A stretch of DNA of 64,000 nt from Gymnothorax reevesii (lineage: Eukaryota > Chordata > Actinopteri > Anguilliformes > Muraenidae), in contig CM056580.1 of assembly GCA_029721435.1 (NCBI GenBank), forward strand, positions 75,975,367 through 76,039,366. Direction: 5' to 3'. This document shows, in pieces, positions 47,058 to 59,890 of the stretch. The notes beneath the pieces are model-generated. The model was given only the letters and a program-made list of their open reading frames with translations, was not told the origin of the DNA and made no database searches. Position numbers and translations under genes: made by a program. Within the stretch, counting starts at the first letter, position 1, and every line of letters begins with the position of its first letter.

Positions 47058-50000
47058 ACATTTTGGCTGTAAATTTTGTGATTTACTCCAGAATAAATCA
47101 TTCATATATGACTTACTGCTGTACATGCTAAAATAAAAGCTGATTAACAGACTGACTGATGGGGGGAAAAAAAGACTTTCTAAATTATTCATCTCAAGTA
47201 ATGTGCTATATCCTGCAGCAGATAAATAAAAATAATGAACTTTATTTTTACATTAGTAAAAGATTTAGAAATATTTTTTCCTGCAGAGTTTGAACTCTAA
47301 AGTATTATCTCATAACAATGCAAATTACTTTTCGTTTGAATTCAAGCTTGGCAAAGTGCAATGTTTCTCTTTTGTTATCATATTTACTACTCCTCGCAAA
47401 TAACTTCATAAAGTGTAAACATAAAGTGCCGTAAAGCCAATAAAACTATGTGCTTAAATGTCATCTTAAATGTAATGAACGGGGCTGCAAGAGAGTTTAT
47501 TATATTTAAGAAAATAATCAAAAGAATTTTCCCTTTGACTGCCAAACACAAACACAGCATAATATCATGAAGTAATTTGCTATTGGGCACTACCTACATC
47601 AGTGAAGATGTTCTTATTTTAAACAGATGTGTCTGTCATTCTGTAATTACCCTATTACTACCACATTTCAACCTTGAACCCATCACTTTGTAACAAGTCT
47701 GGGAATGCTTTTAATGTTTGTTAATGAGCCTGGTTAGAGTGAAGGCATCTGAGTGAATGGAGAAGCTGGGAGGAATGTAATGAAAGAGCCAAAAATATGA
47801 GAGTTCATAACCATTTTTTAAAGTCAATATTTTTGGACTGTCTCTTGTGAAGTGGTTTTGATTCATGAGAAGCAAGTGATATTTTTAAAGGGGCCGCTGG
47901 TCCAGTCATGTAAGGGGCTCATGCTCAGATGGAGACAAAGCAAAGCAAGCGTATCTCTAAACACTGCAACACAATTTTAGAAAAAATGCGGCATATACTG
48001 TTCTCGAGAGTCATCTAATTTCTAGTGCATTTGTTACTTAAAGCTAGCGCGCAATAGAGTAGCTTCAAAAGATAACCAGCGCCAAAAATAACGCTAGAGG
48101 ACCTCACATTATTTTCCCAAAATTTCTTATTTTTTGTCCAAACTTGAGTATGTTCTCAAAGCAGATGCTGAAACGTTTAATTTTGCAATATGAAAATGCA
48201 TGCTGGCACACATCCACTCACCAAGTGCAAGTAAAGCTAACTTATGATATCTACTTTCATCTGCCTTGTCAGCCTCCTGCATTCAAATCATGCCTTACCC
48301 CTTCTGATCAAACACAGTTTACATTTCTTTCTTAGAACTCAAGGAAAAAGCTAACAAAGAAATTACAGAATATATCACATACATCCCTTCACATCGCTAA
48401 AGGAAACAATGTCTATAGTGGTAAAGACACGAAAACAACCCCCTAATGCAGTTGGTGTCCTCATACTGAAGGATTTCCTTAATATGTAGGATCTGAACTA
48501 ATACTACAGTAAAGGTGGAAAAGTAAGTCATCGTGTTCATCAGAGCCAGAAAAGATGTACAGTTAAGTCAACAGATGGAACTAATAATAATCCCATGTGG
48601 GACTGATTTAACAATCACGCCACCATGGAACACATAAGCACATGACTTTTCCTCGTGGATTAAAACATTCCCTCTGTTCCAGAGGATTTAAGGTTTTTGA
48701 ATTCACAAACGGGGCTGTGCACTGGAAATGTATTGATTTGACTCAACCTTGTTAATCTGCACTGCACAGGTTTTGTGTTTTTTTCAATTGAAACCTTCTG
48801 GTATTTTGGAAAGCTTAAAGGATAGCAATGCTGTGGTATTTCTGAATTATGGCTAAAAGAAATCAAAATGGATAGAGACCAAAAGAACATAAGCAAAGAC
48901 CAGCTCACTACCAGAGACCTTAGAGATCCTAAACTAAATATGACCTTAAAGGCTTATTTCAGGAAAGCAAGAGGCAATAATTATTTTTTTTAATAGGAGT
49001 AACATCTATTGCACTTAGTGCAAAAATTACCACAATATTACCCCACAAAATAAAGAAACTTCTTTAATAGAAACGTGCCAATTATTATAGTCAAATCTGA
49101 AGTAAGGACCAACCACTCTGTCATGACATTTCTCAGATTTATTTCCATTAAAATGCTGTTAGTATATCTATTAAATCATCACTTCAGTGGCCCTGCTATG
49201 CAGTGAAATGTTTATGTTCACACGGTTAACTGAAATCTCGATGACATTTTTAGTAATGCTTTCTTGCAAGAGTATGTAAGCAGAAGAGCTGCCAATGACA
49301 ACATCAGGTCGAGGACTGAAATATTTAGAATACAACTGATCCCTTACCATTGACACAGACTTGTTCATTGTTAAATGTAGGGTTGATGTGGTGTTTCCTT
49401 TTTAAAGCAGCCCATGCAAGCCCACATGTGCTGACAAGCCTCATTTATTGTACGTGCCGAGTTGTCCAATGGAGTACAACAGCCAAATGTAAGCAACCAT
49501 GTCTGAGATTCCGTAAGGCTTCTATTACTCAAGTCAGCAACTATAATTTCCCTGCTTTGCCTCCGGTTCACAGTTTTGGCTGTGTACGCAGAACAAGCAT
49601 GAGACAAAGTTGGACCCAACATCTAATGAGTACATTTTACTAATTTGACAATTTCCTTTCCATCGTATGCAATGTGCCAGTTTTGGAGGATTTTTAATGT
49701 TCTTAATGTGCAACACAAATTTGAAGGTAACCACTTTCAACCACAGTGTAAACAAGAGTCAATAACACATTATATTATACTTCAGATGCAGTCCAATACT
49801 GATGTCTGACACATTGTCAAAACTACTTAGTTTCAATATGAACTCCCAATAGTGCATTGAACTGCTGCTTGGCAATTTAATGGGTTTCCCCTGTGGATAG
49901 ATTTGCTATCTACCTATGGCTACTATGGTGAGTACACCGGTGTTTCCACTCCATAGCTAGGATTGAGGGAAAGCTAGAAACCACCCCATAGAGATACATT

Positions 50001-50327
50001 TGTAGAACGGGTCGACATACCCAAGTGTAGCCTGGAGACCTTAGAAATCCGGTGGGTCTGAGTTTAGAGGGAAAAATGGACAGTGAGGAGCAGCAAAAAG
50101 CGGACCAACAGCTTATGGACTGCTTCAGTGTGTATAATAAGGACCTGCTGGTTCGTCTGCATAATGGGTGTGTCGTTAGCATGGAGTAACAAACAACTGC
50201 TGCACTGGTACACATGACGGAGGGGCGAACGCTCCAGGCTAAATGGCCATTTCGGAAATTGCCCTTGGTAATGGTTTACTTATTGTGTTGAAATGACCAG
50301 CGTTTGCTTGCGGAAAATGGGTGTGAT
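47058..50327. other. No recognisable gene
   Basis: About 3.3 kb without recognised transposon ends or exons. The segment 47630-47800 has mixed composition with TAATTA and is a candidate for comparative testing only. Confidence 0.4.
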
Positions 50328-50660
50328 AAGCCGCTTTCACACCGGACGTGGAACAAATTTTTTGCACGACAGATTACATTCAAAGTCAATGCATTGTCTT
50401 TGCATTGACTGTGAATGTAATCTGTCGTGCAAAAAATTTGTTTCGCGTACGGTGTGAAAACGGCTTAACGCGCCCATAACGCATGTATTCACGTCTTTGC
50501 ATTGACTTTGAATGTAATCTGTCGAACAAAAAATTTGTTTTGTTTCCAGTGTGAAAGTGCCTTAACGCACCCATAACACATGTATTCACATCTTTACACT
50601 GAATTTGAATGTAATCTGTCGCGTGAAAAATTTGTTTCACATGCGATATGAAAGCAGCTT
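50328..50660. mobile_element. Composite MITE with tandem right arms
   Basis: 50328-50466 is a hairpin element: AAGCCGCTTTCACACCGG at the left pairs with CGGTGTGAAAACGGCTT at the right, and the arms share ACAGATTACATTCA sequence. Two further right-arm units follow in direct order, 50467-50563 and 50564-50660, each 97 bp and each containing TTTGAATGTAATCTGTCG and ending GTGCCTT or GCAGCTT. The left arm is single. No transposase is present. Confidence 0.85.
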
Positions 50661-51283
50661 CATGGATGATGCGACAGCTAGAGAGAGCTCTGGTTATGTT
50701 ATGAACAAAAAAAGGTTTTACAGACCATAAGTTCTGTTCGCATGGACAGTTGCTTACGTGGAGCTAACGAATTGATCGCTTCTACAGGAAAGAATTCCCA
50801 GTTCAATCTCCGCCTTTTTTGGCTTTTTATTAGCCAGAACAAAGGGGGATGAAATTACGTCAGAAAAATCATTTGTTATACTAGACACGTTAGAGCTTGT
50901 GTGTTCCGCGATTGCTTTCACGGTAGCATCGAGAGCTAGCCCAGATATTGGTGAAGTATTCGGCTGGTCCTGGTCATGGTAAGTGAAGCGATCACAAGCA
51001 GCCATAAACAAACCCAAACACGTATCTCAAGCTCTGCAAAACCTTGGTCTGATCTAACTGCAGCCTTTTCAGACCAACTTTGCATACATATATAGCACCT
51101 GTCCGGTTAGCTTCAACTAGTGGTTGCAATCGGGCAACGTTATGATGAAACTGCCACATTGCTTATGGAAGTAACACAAGCATACCGATCAGAATTACTG
51201 CATATAAGTTAACAAGGACCATTTTCAATTAGCATGGCGGCACGCAAACTAACACGCATTAGCTGGTAACCAAGTACATGAGA
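50661..51283. other. No recognisable gene
   Basis: A minus-strand frame (50754-51017, 87 codons) starting MGLFMAACDRFTY has no domain I recognise. No repeat is evident. Confidence 0.35.
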
Positions 51284-52733
51284 ACCCATCTAGCTAACAG
51301 GATGTGCCCAAGGGAACTCTAATCTACCTAAACCTTCCCAGCAGGCCCTTTGCAATTTGCATCCCTGTAGCGCATTGGCCAATTGCGGGCTACTTCTGAA
51401 AAGAGCTGCCGACCACTGCTGGTTGATACGAGGTGAGGATGAAAACCTATATGTTTATACAGGTTGTTTCCATGTGGGAATTTAAGAATCCTTGTTATTT
51501 CATCACTGTAGGAAAAAGTCTGGCACCTTTGGTTGCTATACAAGCATCTCAAATAAAAGATAAGGGTCTTTTCATTAAAACTGTGAACAGAAATGTAGAC
51601 TTTGCCTTCAAATTCATTAACCACAGTGAAATTCTAAAATAGATGTGGGGCATGAAAATGACTTTTAAAAGGCATGTTTACTTGAATGTATGTTCTTCTG
51701 TGTACTTTTATTGTTATTTTTGTTTTCTTTTGCTACATTTAGACTGAGGACCTCTGAGCCATATTCATCTAGAAACTGCATTACAAAGATAGAAAACATT
51801 GCATTTGTTGGATGTAACAGTGTAGTGTATAACCTTTCGGTGGATGTTTATGAGCTGTAATGATGAGAATCCAATTTTATCTAATGTGGTGAATCTGGCA
51901 GTGGCTTAAACTTGAAAAAATGCTTAATTGATGAAATAAACATCATCAGATGTGACAGTAGAGGGGTCCTGTCACTGGAAGTGTCTCCTAATAAGTACAT
52001 GCCCTGGCTACCTTGCCAATGAGCTTGGCTCTTTGGCGATGTGGTCAGCGCGCATAACTCTTATCCGGGAGTCTGGAGGTTCAAGTCCCCGCCTGGGCCC
52101 TCCTTCGGCCTGCTGCACAAACCATTTTGCTTTTATACATTTCCTTCCCTTCCACAATACACAACTCAATCTTCATAGAATGGAACTAAGTATGGTCAAG
52201 AAAGAATTGATGACCTTGTTTTTTGTTAATGTTTCAGGAAAAAAATGTTACAAATAGCATTAGATATTTGTGCTGATATCATAGCTTTTTGTCTCCTCTC
52301 ACTTGCCATAGTTACACAAAGCATGCCGTTGTCACATGTCAACATGTATTTAGGTTCAAATATAATGTCTATTTCACACGTTCACATGCTATTAAAAAGT
52401 TATTGCGTGAAATTCTTGTTATTTCTGTAAGGGACTTTGGACTAATATGCAGACATTACCTTGAGAATAAAAATATAAGTTAGGCATCATGTATGACAGT
52501 TGCAAAAGTGAGATATGAGCTAGACAATAGGTATGACAAACAGAACCTGCCACTGGGTATAGGAGCCATATAGGAGACATATATCTTGCATGAACATATA
52601 GGGCCTATAGGTGGAAATAGAGAAGCAATATAGGAGACCCATATGCCCTCTATAAACACATATATGTACCTGAATTTGGCATATATGCGGCATATATGCA
52701 CATATATCTTCATATAGATTCTTTCCATGTGGG
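51284..52733. repeat. Dispersed repeat B, copy 3
   Basis: It is homologous to 16905-18161 over nearly its entire length, including TAGCTAACAGGATGTGCC-like and GCTGCCGACCACTGCTGG segments. It ends in the same TTCTTTCCATGTGGG motif, with another at 51464-51478. Compared with copy 2 it carries an extra block of about 170 bp near 51950-52118. Confidence 0.9.
51949..52118 (+). repeat. tRNA-like insertion within repeat B copy 3
   Basis: Copy 2 reads straight from AAACATAATCA to AACCATTTTG, whereas here about 170 bp lie between. The insert contains GTGGTCAGCGCGCATAAC and, at 52078-52088, GGTTCAAGTCC, which fits the B-box of a tRNA-type internal promoter. Cloverleaf pairing is imperfect, particularly in the T-arm, so it is not a functional tRNA gene. 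The ends TGTGACAG and TGCACA are LTR-like, but no target duplication is clear. Confidence 0.6.
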
Positions 52734-54553
52734 CTGGATCATAACAGATATGTTCCATACTAGAAAAAAGTTTGTAATAAATGGAACATCAATAAATTGG
52801 CCTTATATGTCTACTGTGTTCATTTACCTAAATTTCATGAATTTCCCCTACATCACTATCCTAGAAAAATGACATGAAGTTATTTTCCGGGCTGTTGAGC
52901 AACATGCATAGCTTAGAGCAACCAATAAACCTGTTGCTAACCTTTTTTCTGGAATTATGTGTTCCAATCACTTTGCCGTGAAACAATTCTGAATAACTTT
53001 GTTTGTCTACATATGCTTGCAATCAGCATATTCTACAAGGCGATGGGGAATCAGGAGGTCACGGAGGAACAGTACAGCTTACTAAATAAAAGCCAGACCA
53101 ACAATCACCCTCCAAACAGGAAAGAGAAAAGACTCTGAAAATAACACATATTACAAGAAAAAAGAGAAACAAGGACATTTTAACAAAGAATGTGCATAGT
53201 CCCTCTGGAATGCAACCTTGAAAAGTTAAATAAATATGCTGCGATGGAAATGCAGTTTACACTGTACAGTGTTTTTATTGGTTGACAGAAGGGTGGAGTA
53301 GACCTTCAATCAAAATTGAAAAAGCAAACAAAAATTTCAATTAGAAGTTTTTCCTAAATAAAAAAAGGAAAAACAGCCAAACCACAACTGATTGCTTTGT
53401 GCCATGGAAAATTAGAAAAATGAATATTCTTTTCTGCGATTTTTTTTTTTAATAATTATTTTTAATAGCTTTGCCGCTGTGTACAAAAACTTCAAGAAAA
53501 TGTTTTATACTCGCACATCACTGTAGTCTGGTTATACATAGACAAATATTATGTTTTACATTTATACCCCTTGCAATCAACGTTAATATGAAATAAAATA
53601 ATCTATACTTCTGAATGGCTGCCAAAGGCAGTCACTCATAAATAATTCAAAGCATACAGAACTGGTTTTCACAGTATTCAATCCCACACTGTGAAATACT
53701 CTGTCTGGGTCAAAATGAATAAGATACAGTTTTACTTGTAAACCCACAGTGACCTGAGCAGTAAAAACAGAAACACTGCCCATCAAAAGAAGTTATATAA
53801 TCCTTTAGCAGTGGGAATTTCTGCTTAAACACATGATGGAATGAGGATGAAATCCCTTAATCAAACTGATTAAGCTCTCAGGACCACCCTGTAAAGCTCA
53901 GCCTTCCCTCTCCTCCACAATCAATAAATAAATCAACAAGAACACACTCAGAGAGCACATAGCTCTGCTGACGTTTTTGGAACTTCACGACCACCGAGTA
54001 GATTTTACGCTTTATTGCATTATTCCAATCTTGCAATCCCACAATGGAGAAGAATCCTTAAAAAAAAACTCTGGATCCAGATGATGATCCAGATCACAAC
54101 AAAAACTTAATGGATTGTTGCTAAGGCCATGGCCCACACCTCCACAAAATATAATTGAAATTTATTGAGAAATTTGAGTGAAATTGTCACACACACATGG
54201 GTGAATACATAACCTTCGCCCAACTTTGTTGTTTGGCAGCAGAAATAATTATGAAATCTTTACCTGGTGCTGTACCTGTCGCTTACATCCGTCATATGAT
54301 ATTTTGTGCTGTACTACTCAGCTTATTTTTATTCACAGTAGTACGTACATTATATGAAGCTCAATTTTTGTCAAACCTGTTTTAGTTTAATTATTAGGGG
54401 ACGACCTTGCCAAAGGCACTTTATCAGTCTTGAAGCTCAAGGCATCCTTGTCATGGTTTTTTGAAGCCTAAACTGTAAAAAGCGCTGGATGCGTATTTTC
54501 TACAGTGCTAAGTAATGCTCCTGTCATTCACCCAGCAAACATTCGCAACAATG
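52734..54553. other. No recognisable gene
   Basis: AT-rich DNA with a T-run near 53441. No exon or transposon end is recognised. Confidence 0.4.
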
Positions 54554-54557
54554 TTAA

Positions 54558-54852
54558 AGGGAAACTTCATTCATCACACTGATTTACAAACTTACAGCTG
54601 CGTGTGATGCTGCACTTTATATACTGTATTATTTCCCATGTTTTCAGGCAAATCGAACTACATGGGGCTGAGAAAAGTGTTTTTTTGAGAAAAAAGTCTC
54701 ATCATAAATGCAGCTCGATGGCCAATAATGTCAATTTAAAATGGTAAAAGACCTCAGAATTCAACAAAAATGTCAGGATTGGTAGAGATTATGATATTCT
54801 AGCTAGCGTATAATTCTGCCTTTTCCCCTAATGATGTGCGTGGAGTTTCCCT
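54558..54852. mobile_element. TTAA-target MITE
   Basis: The 295-bp element has ends AGGGAAACT and AGTTTCCCT and is flanked by TTAA on both sides (54554-54557 and 54853-54856). The TTAA duplication indicates the piggyBac or Kolobok type. There is no open frame of note. Confidence 0.8.
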
Positions 54853-54856
54853 TTAA

Positions 54857-55743
54857 CAGCAGTGACGAAAAAATTCCACCACAAAATCTGCTGTGGCGCT
54901 TGATTTTTTTTTTTTTTTACTAACTACTAGTAAGGCAGTCGTTTTGCTCTAAATAAGAGAGAAATAAAATTAGCAGAAAAATTGAACAACTTTCGTGAAA
55001 TTATTTTTTATAGTGTCTGGACAGTGCTAATGGTGACAGCAGAATTGTCTGCCATCTTGTTTTGCAGTGGAACCTAAAATAAAATAAAACTCTGCCCATA
55101 CTTTCAAGTTATTGTACACTAGTGAAAAAACTGAAATTTACATGGCTTCTTTACCAAGGTGCCTCATTCACTCAAAATATCCCTAAAAACAGGGAGCCGC
55201 TAAAGGGACATAAACGTGAAGTGTTAGGTGCTCAAAAGCAACGTTGAAAACACACTAAATCGCTAAAAATATTAACAAAAAGAGCACCCCCGCCCATATA
55301 GTGCATTTGGCATGATCAGCCCCTTGTGCTTTAGTGCCAAGATTTGCTGATAAAATGGAGTAAATGTGGACATTCTAGTAGGGGTTAAAGTGGAAGACTA
55401 TTCTCAGACATACAGACACTGAGATGGGGATCCAAGCTGAGTTAGACACACAATGTACGGTAGATGTATATTGAGAATTTTTCTCAATATATTCGGGTTC
55501 TTCCCTCAGTTCTAAGACATTAAATGGCTTGATTGCAGGCTGTATATTACCTGCTGGGGTGAATATGTGATTGAATGGTGTTTGCCCTGCAGTGGACTGG
55601 TACTCTGTTGAAGATGTATTCCAATCCTCTCCAAACAATTCTCGTGTTTATATGTTTTTTTATAACATTCTCTTGCTATAGCCCAACTCAATAGCAGCAT
55701 ATATTTTGACAGACCAACTCTAACATGGACACTGGAAACAATA

Positions 55744-55779
<36 letters not shown>

Positions 55780-57992
55780 TTTGTCAGGCATTCAACTGCA
55801 CCTGAATGTTCACTTTCCCAATAGCTCTGTCTTAATAACTGCAATGACATGCACATATCAGTTATCCTTACCTCCCTGAATTCTGTCAGACGCCAATAAA
55901 ACTGCAACCATTTGCATTTTTATGGTAGCACTCAAATTCTATATGGCCATTATATCTTTGGAATATGCATACGTATCCTGATCTGACATATATATATATA
56001 AAATAAACATACTGGTATGATCCAGACAAGGAACCAAATGTCAATTCAGTATATAACCCAGAGGGGCATGTTTATTAACAGGAATACAGTAACTGAAGAA
56101 GAGGGACCGAAGCTCTGAACATGTAATCGCAGTCCAGCAGGGTAGGAGTTAAAACTGATGTGGGAGCGTGTCTGCGCCACGGCCAGAAACTGTCCTGGAG
56201 CGGAAGCCAGGTGGCGAATTCAGGACTGCTTGCAAGCAGGAAGGAAGGAAGGTTTGACAGGTACACAGTCCCAATAATTAAAAAGGGCTAGGGAGGTGTT
56301 CTGACTAGATTCACTCTGAAGAGGACTTTTCAGCAGTGGGTATCAACAGAACCGCCAACTCAATCCTGGAGGCCGATTTCAGGCTTGGAAGATTGTTCCT
56401 ATTAAATAGACTCAGAAGAGCAATAAATGTTTATATCATTCATTTTATCAAACAGATGGAGGAAAAGCACTTCGCTCGATACTAGGAAGTACTAACTGAC
56501 GTGAAGGTTTCGAACAGAATGAACTTTGACCATCCAGCAAAGACTAATATGCCAGAAGCAAGTTAAATAAACAAGACGCTCAATGAAAGGGGCGAGGCGA
56601 GCCAAAAATCACAACAGGAAGCAAGGGAGAAGACACAAAATTACAAAAGTAAATCAGTTATGGGAGACAAACCACAAAACTCACAGATCTGGAACAATGT
56701 GGAGCCAGTTACCAAGATACAAGGGTTGATACACGTACTCAATCTTACAAAAGTTTTTTTCTTTTCTTTTTTTTTTTGAGCTGAAATACAATCAGATATA
56801 AATCAGTGAACGAAAGGCCCCCCTTAGGAGGTATTAGTTTTCCTTGATTTCTGCACAATTCCCAGAGTTGCAAGAGGAAGCAGGTTTTTAGTATTATTTG
56901 GATGAAATGACAGTCTTATTGGAGTGACAGGTTTTAATATCTTAGTTTCTGAGGGCACAGATGGTGAATATTGGAAGCAGTTAACCAGTTTGCAGTCAGT
57001 TGAGCAGTTCTAGGAGAAAGAAAACTGGTTATTGCAGAAGATTTTTACCTCTTGTGAAGTGTGAATATATGCCTAGCAAATTCCTTGGTAACATTGTAAC
57101 ATTTAGATCCAGTCCCTGCCTCAGACATTGTCCGATGAGTGTATAAGATTTGTGATGCTTTGCAGGCGAGAGCAAAGCAGCAGTGGTGCTGGCTGGCTTG
57201 TGATTAATATGCCCCATGCTCTCTGCTTGCAATGAGGCAAATATGAATTCACAGAAAGTGCCATGACAGGAGTGAGACATCGCTCTCCGCTGCCCACCTC
57301 TGCCAAGGTCCGTGGCAGAAAATACTCCCACTGGGCATCATTTTACAGAATTTGTGTCATTAAGTACAGGAACGGTATATTTACAGCTTGGAGGTGCTGA
57401 TCCCATATAACAAATTTGTTTAAAATTTACTCATTTATGTTGGCTTGAACCATGAGGCAGAGCCAAGAGCCTGTTTATTGGGACTGAGGTGTTTGTTTCT
57501 GTTCTCGCCCAAGCAGAAAATTGAGTCAGATGCCTTTAATACAGCTTTGGTTGGCTGAGAGTTAGGAAGCTGTACTAATAATGTGCTCCCTCATTAACAC
57601 TCCTTGAAGTAGTTTTTTTGTGGTTAGCTCAAACAAAACCCAATCTGAAGCATATTTGGAACAAATTTGACAAGAACTGAAAAAAAATAAATAAATAAAA
57701 AACTGACTGAGCATATTTAAGCATACTTTTGGTGGATCACCCTCAGTCTGCAATTTTCCTTCTATGTACCGATGACGATACATGCTAATATATCCAGGAG
57801 AAAAAAAAAACAAAAAACAAGCTAATGGTTCTGATGGTGAACGGCTATTAAATGTCTCAGGATCTCACGCTTTAAAAATTGTTTCTTGACTCACATGAAA
57901 AAGCATATTAGAATATTTTTATTCTATAATTTTAAAAAGCATCCTGTACATAATGAACAAGTCAGCTGAATATGGTATTTATATTCCAACTG
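54857..57992. other. No recognisable gene
   Basis: A GA microsatellite lies at 55744-55779. The open frame at 55512-55907 is partly a product of it. The block 57110-57330 has balanced composition but no recognised domain in either strand. Confidence 0.4.
55744..55779. repeat. (GA)n microsatellite
   Basis: A GA run with one AA interruption is visible directly. Confidence 0.95.
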
Positions 57993-58079
57993 CAAATTGA
58001 AGCACTGATTACTAAAACCCCACAAGTCAAGTCAAGTCAAGTGTGACTTATAGGGTTTTAGTAATAGGTGCTTCAATTG
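57993..58079. repeat. Stem-loop with CAAGT repeats
   Basis: CAAATTGAAGCACTGATTAC at the left pairs with the right side, whose reverse complement is CAATTGAAGCACCTATTAC. The stem is about 35 bp with few mismatches. The loop is a short run of AAGTC units. Confidence 0.88.
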
Positions 58080-58334
58080 TTTTTTTTAGTAATACCAAAC
58101 TATGATCTCGGAATGTGATATGATGGCTGAACTCCATAAAGCACACTGAACCCACCACACACACTTGCATTATTCTATGATGATATTGATTTCCTTGTAT
58201 TCACAGATTAATTTGGCACCCTACATGGGGTATAATGTTCAATCTCCATTGAAATTTGGGAAATCCAATTGATAATGTTTGGCTGATCTGATATGCAATA
58301 GCCACCTCTGATTCAGAGGAGAGTAGACATCAGG

Positions 58335-59260
58335 GGCCTCATTTATAATTGTGGATGCACCTTTTCTTACACCTTTTTTCCACCGTTTTGTGTGTATGCA
58401 CTTTTCTCCACCAAATTTGGGATCTATGAAACCCAAACCTAAAGGGAAAAAGTGCGGACATTTACACCCATTTTGAGCATGGCGTACTGTGATTTACACC
58501 CTTTTTGAAGAACAGGAGGGAATGGCGACGCTGTTGCTGAGTCAGAGAATTGCAGTGTGCGAGGAAGAGAGGAGCGCGGATTATAACCTATTTAAAAGAG
58601 CAATCAAAGCCACAAAGTCTGGTTTTCCTAATGTAATGGGATCCATTGACTGCACTCACATCATGATTAGGGCACCATTGGTGAATGAATTGATACATGC
58701 GAATTGCAAAAATGTGCGTACGATAAATACCAAAATCACAGAGATGCCGAGTGTCACGCATTTGGCGTCGGTCAAATGCATTTTTTAGGCTTATTTATCG
58801 TAGTCCGCAATTATTAATCAAATGCTTAATGAGATTCTCACGCAGAATTAAAATCCTTGTGCATTGAAGTGTCCGTTTCACTTGCGTAAAGGTGCACCTC
58901 ATCACAGGTAACATGGTGCGATTGTGACTCCGGACTTCCCGTGCTTCTCTTTACTCAGGGATTGGAAACAATGCATGTGTTTCATGATCTTTTAAATTTC
59001 TTAATGAAATAAGACCATTTGAAACGTTTTTATGCAATTACATTGCTTTCATTCCCTCAGTAAAGACAAGCCTGAGAATTCTCGAGTCATAATCGATGTC
59101 TGTGTCATTAGTGGGGAATCCACCGTAATGCACGTGAAACTGATTGACTTGATGCACAATGACTTAAATTCCGCGAGTGAATTTCTTCAGTGCGCGTTGA
59201 TTGAATAATTGCTGACTACAACACAGGAACGTGAATGCCACTAAGAGGAGAAACTCACGC
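58335..59260 (+). mobile_element. PIF/Harbinger transposon remnant
   Basis: The left side GGGGCCTCATTTATAATTG resembles the terminal repeat of fish Harbinger elements. It is followed by a transposase fragment (58489-58788) and non-coding DNA (58925-59255) that is shared with the centre of the hAT-type MITE at 4601-5189. No matching right end is found, so the element is deleted or truncated, and the right limit given is approximate. Confidence 0.65.
58489..58788 (+). pseudogene. PIF/Harbinger transposase fragment
   Basis: The 99-codon frame contains SGFPNVMGSIDCTHIMIRAP, which matches the segment around the first catalytic Asp of Harbinger transposases (HARBI1-like, IS5-type DDE nucleases). 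VNELIHANCKNVRTINTKI continues the match to about residue 84. The first 40 residues and the last 15 do not resemble the family clearly. A whole transposase is about 350 residues, so the rest of the catalytic domain is missing, including the other acidic residues. The companion Myb-like protein of PIF/Harbinger elements is not seen. It is a relic. The methionine at 58489 is simply the first in the frame. Confidence 0.75.
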
Positions 59261-59264
59261 CTAA

Positions 59265-59636
59265 GGGCCAGTTCATACTCTACGCAAGGTACATGAGCGA
59301 ACGCGAGCACAGGTTCGTTCCATTCCGTTTACAGAGAAGCCTGAACCCGGTCCCTTGCTGCGCTGTGCCTCGTTTAAAAAGCAGTTCACTGCTCATGCAC
59401 TAGGGGGCAGCAAAGTCTTCTCCTCCTCCTTCTTTTTTCTTTTTGGTGTGAACACAGCATATGGTGCATTATTTGCTTCATCTCCCCTACTGGAATCTCA
59501 CGAAAATACACGCGCTGATGCATCACGCTACAAAAATTTGGATGACACACTTTGCTACGCAAGATGGCTACCTTGTTGCTCAATGCGTTGCCTTGCGTTC
59601 GCGCTCGCGTACCTTGCGTAGAGTATGTACCGGCCC
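59265..59636. mobile_element. PIF/Harbinger MITE
   Basis: The 372-bp element starts GGGCCAGTTCATACTCTACG and its right end, reversed, reads GGGCCGGTACATACTCTACG. The inverted repeats extend through GCAAGGTAC and beyond. TAA flanks both sides (59262-59264 and 59637-59639), the TWA target preferred by PIF/Harbinger. Open frames inside it are not conserved proteins. Confidence 0.9.
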
Positions 59637-59890
59637 TAAGACGTAAGCCTTGGCATCTCTGAAATCATATGTGACGCCGACGTGCTCATAACGAATGTCG
59701 TGGCACGGTGGCCTGGCTCTACACAGGATTCATTCATCCTGACGCACAGCAGTGTGGGGGCGAGACTGGGGGCAGGCGCTGCTCGTGACTGCTGGCTACT
59801 TGGTGAGTGCATGTAGGCTACACAGTATACTCATTCATTGAAAGCTGCTGCTTATAAAAATTAATTCAAGGCCGATACTCACCCCAACAT

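Noticed and set aside
52022..52095. Functional tRNA gene
   Set aside because: The B-box is good but the T-arm and acceptor pairing are poor, so I list it only as tRNA-like.
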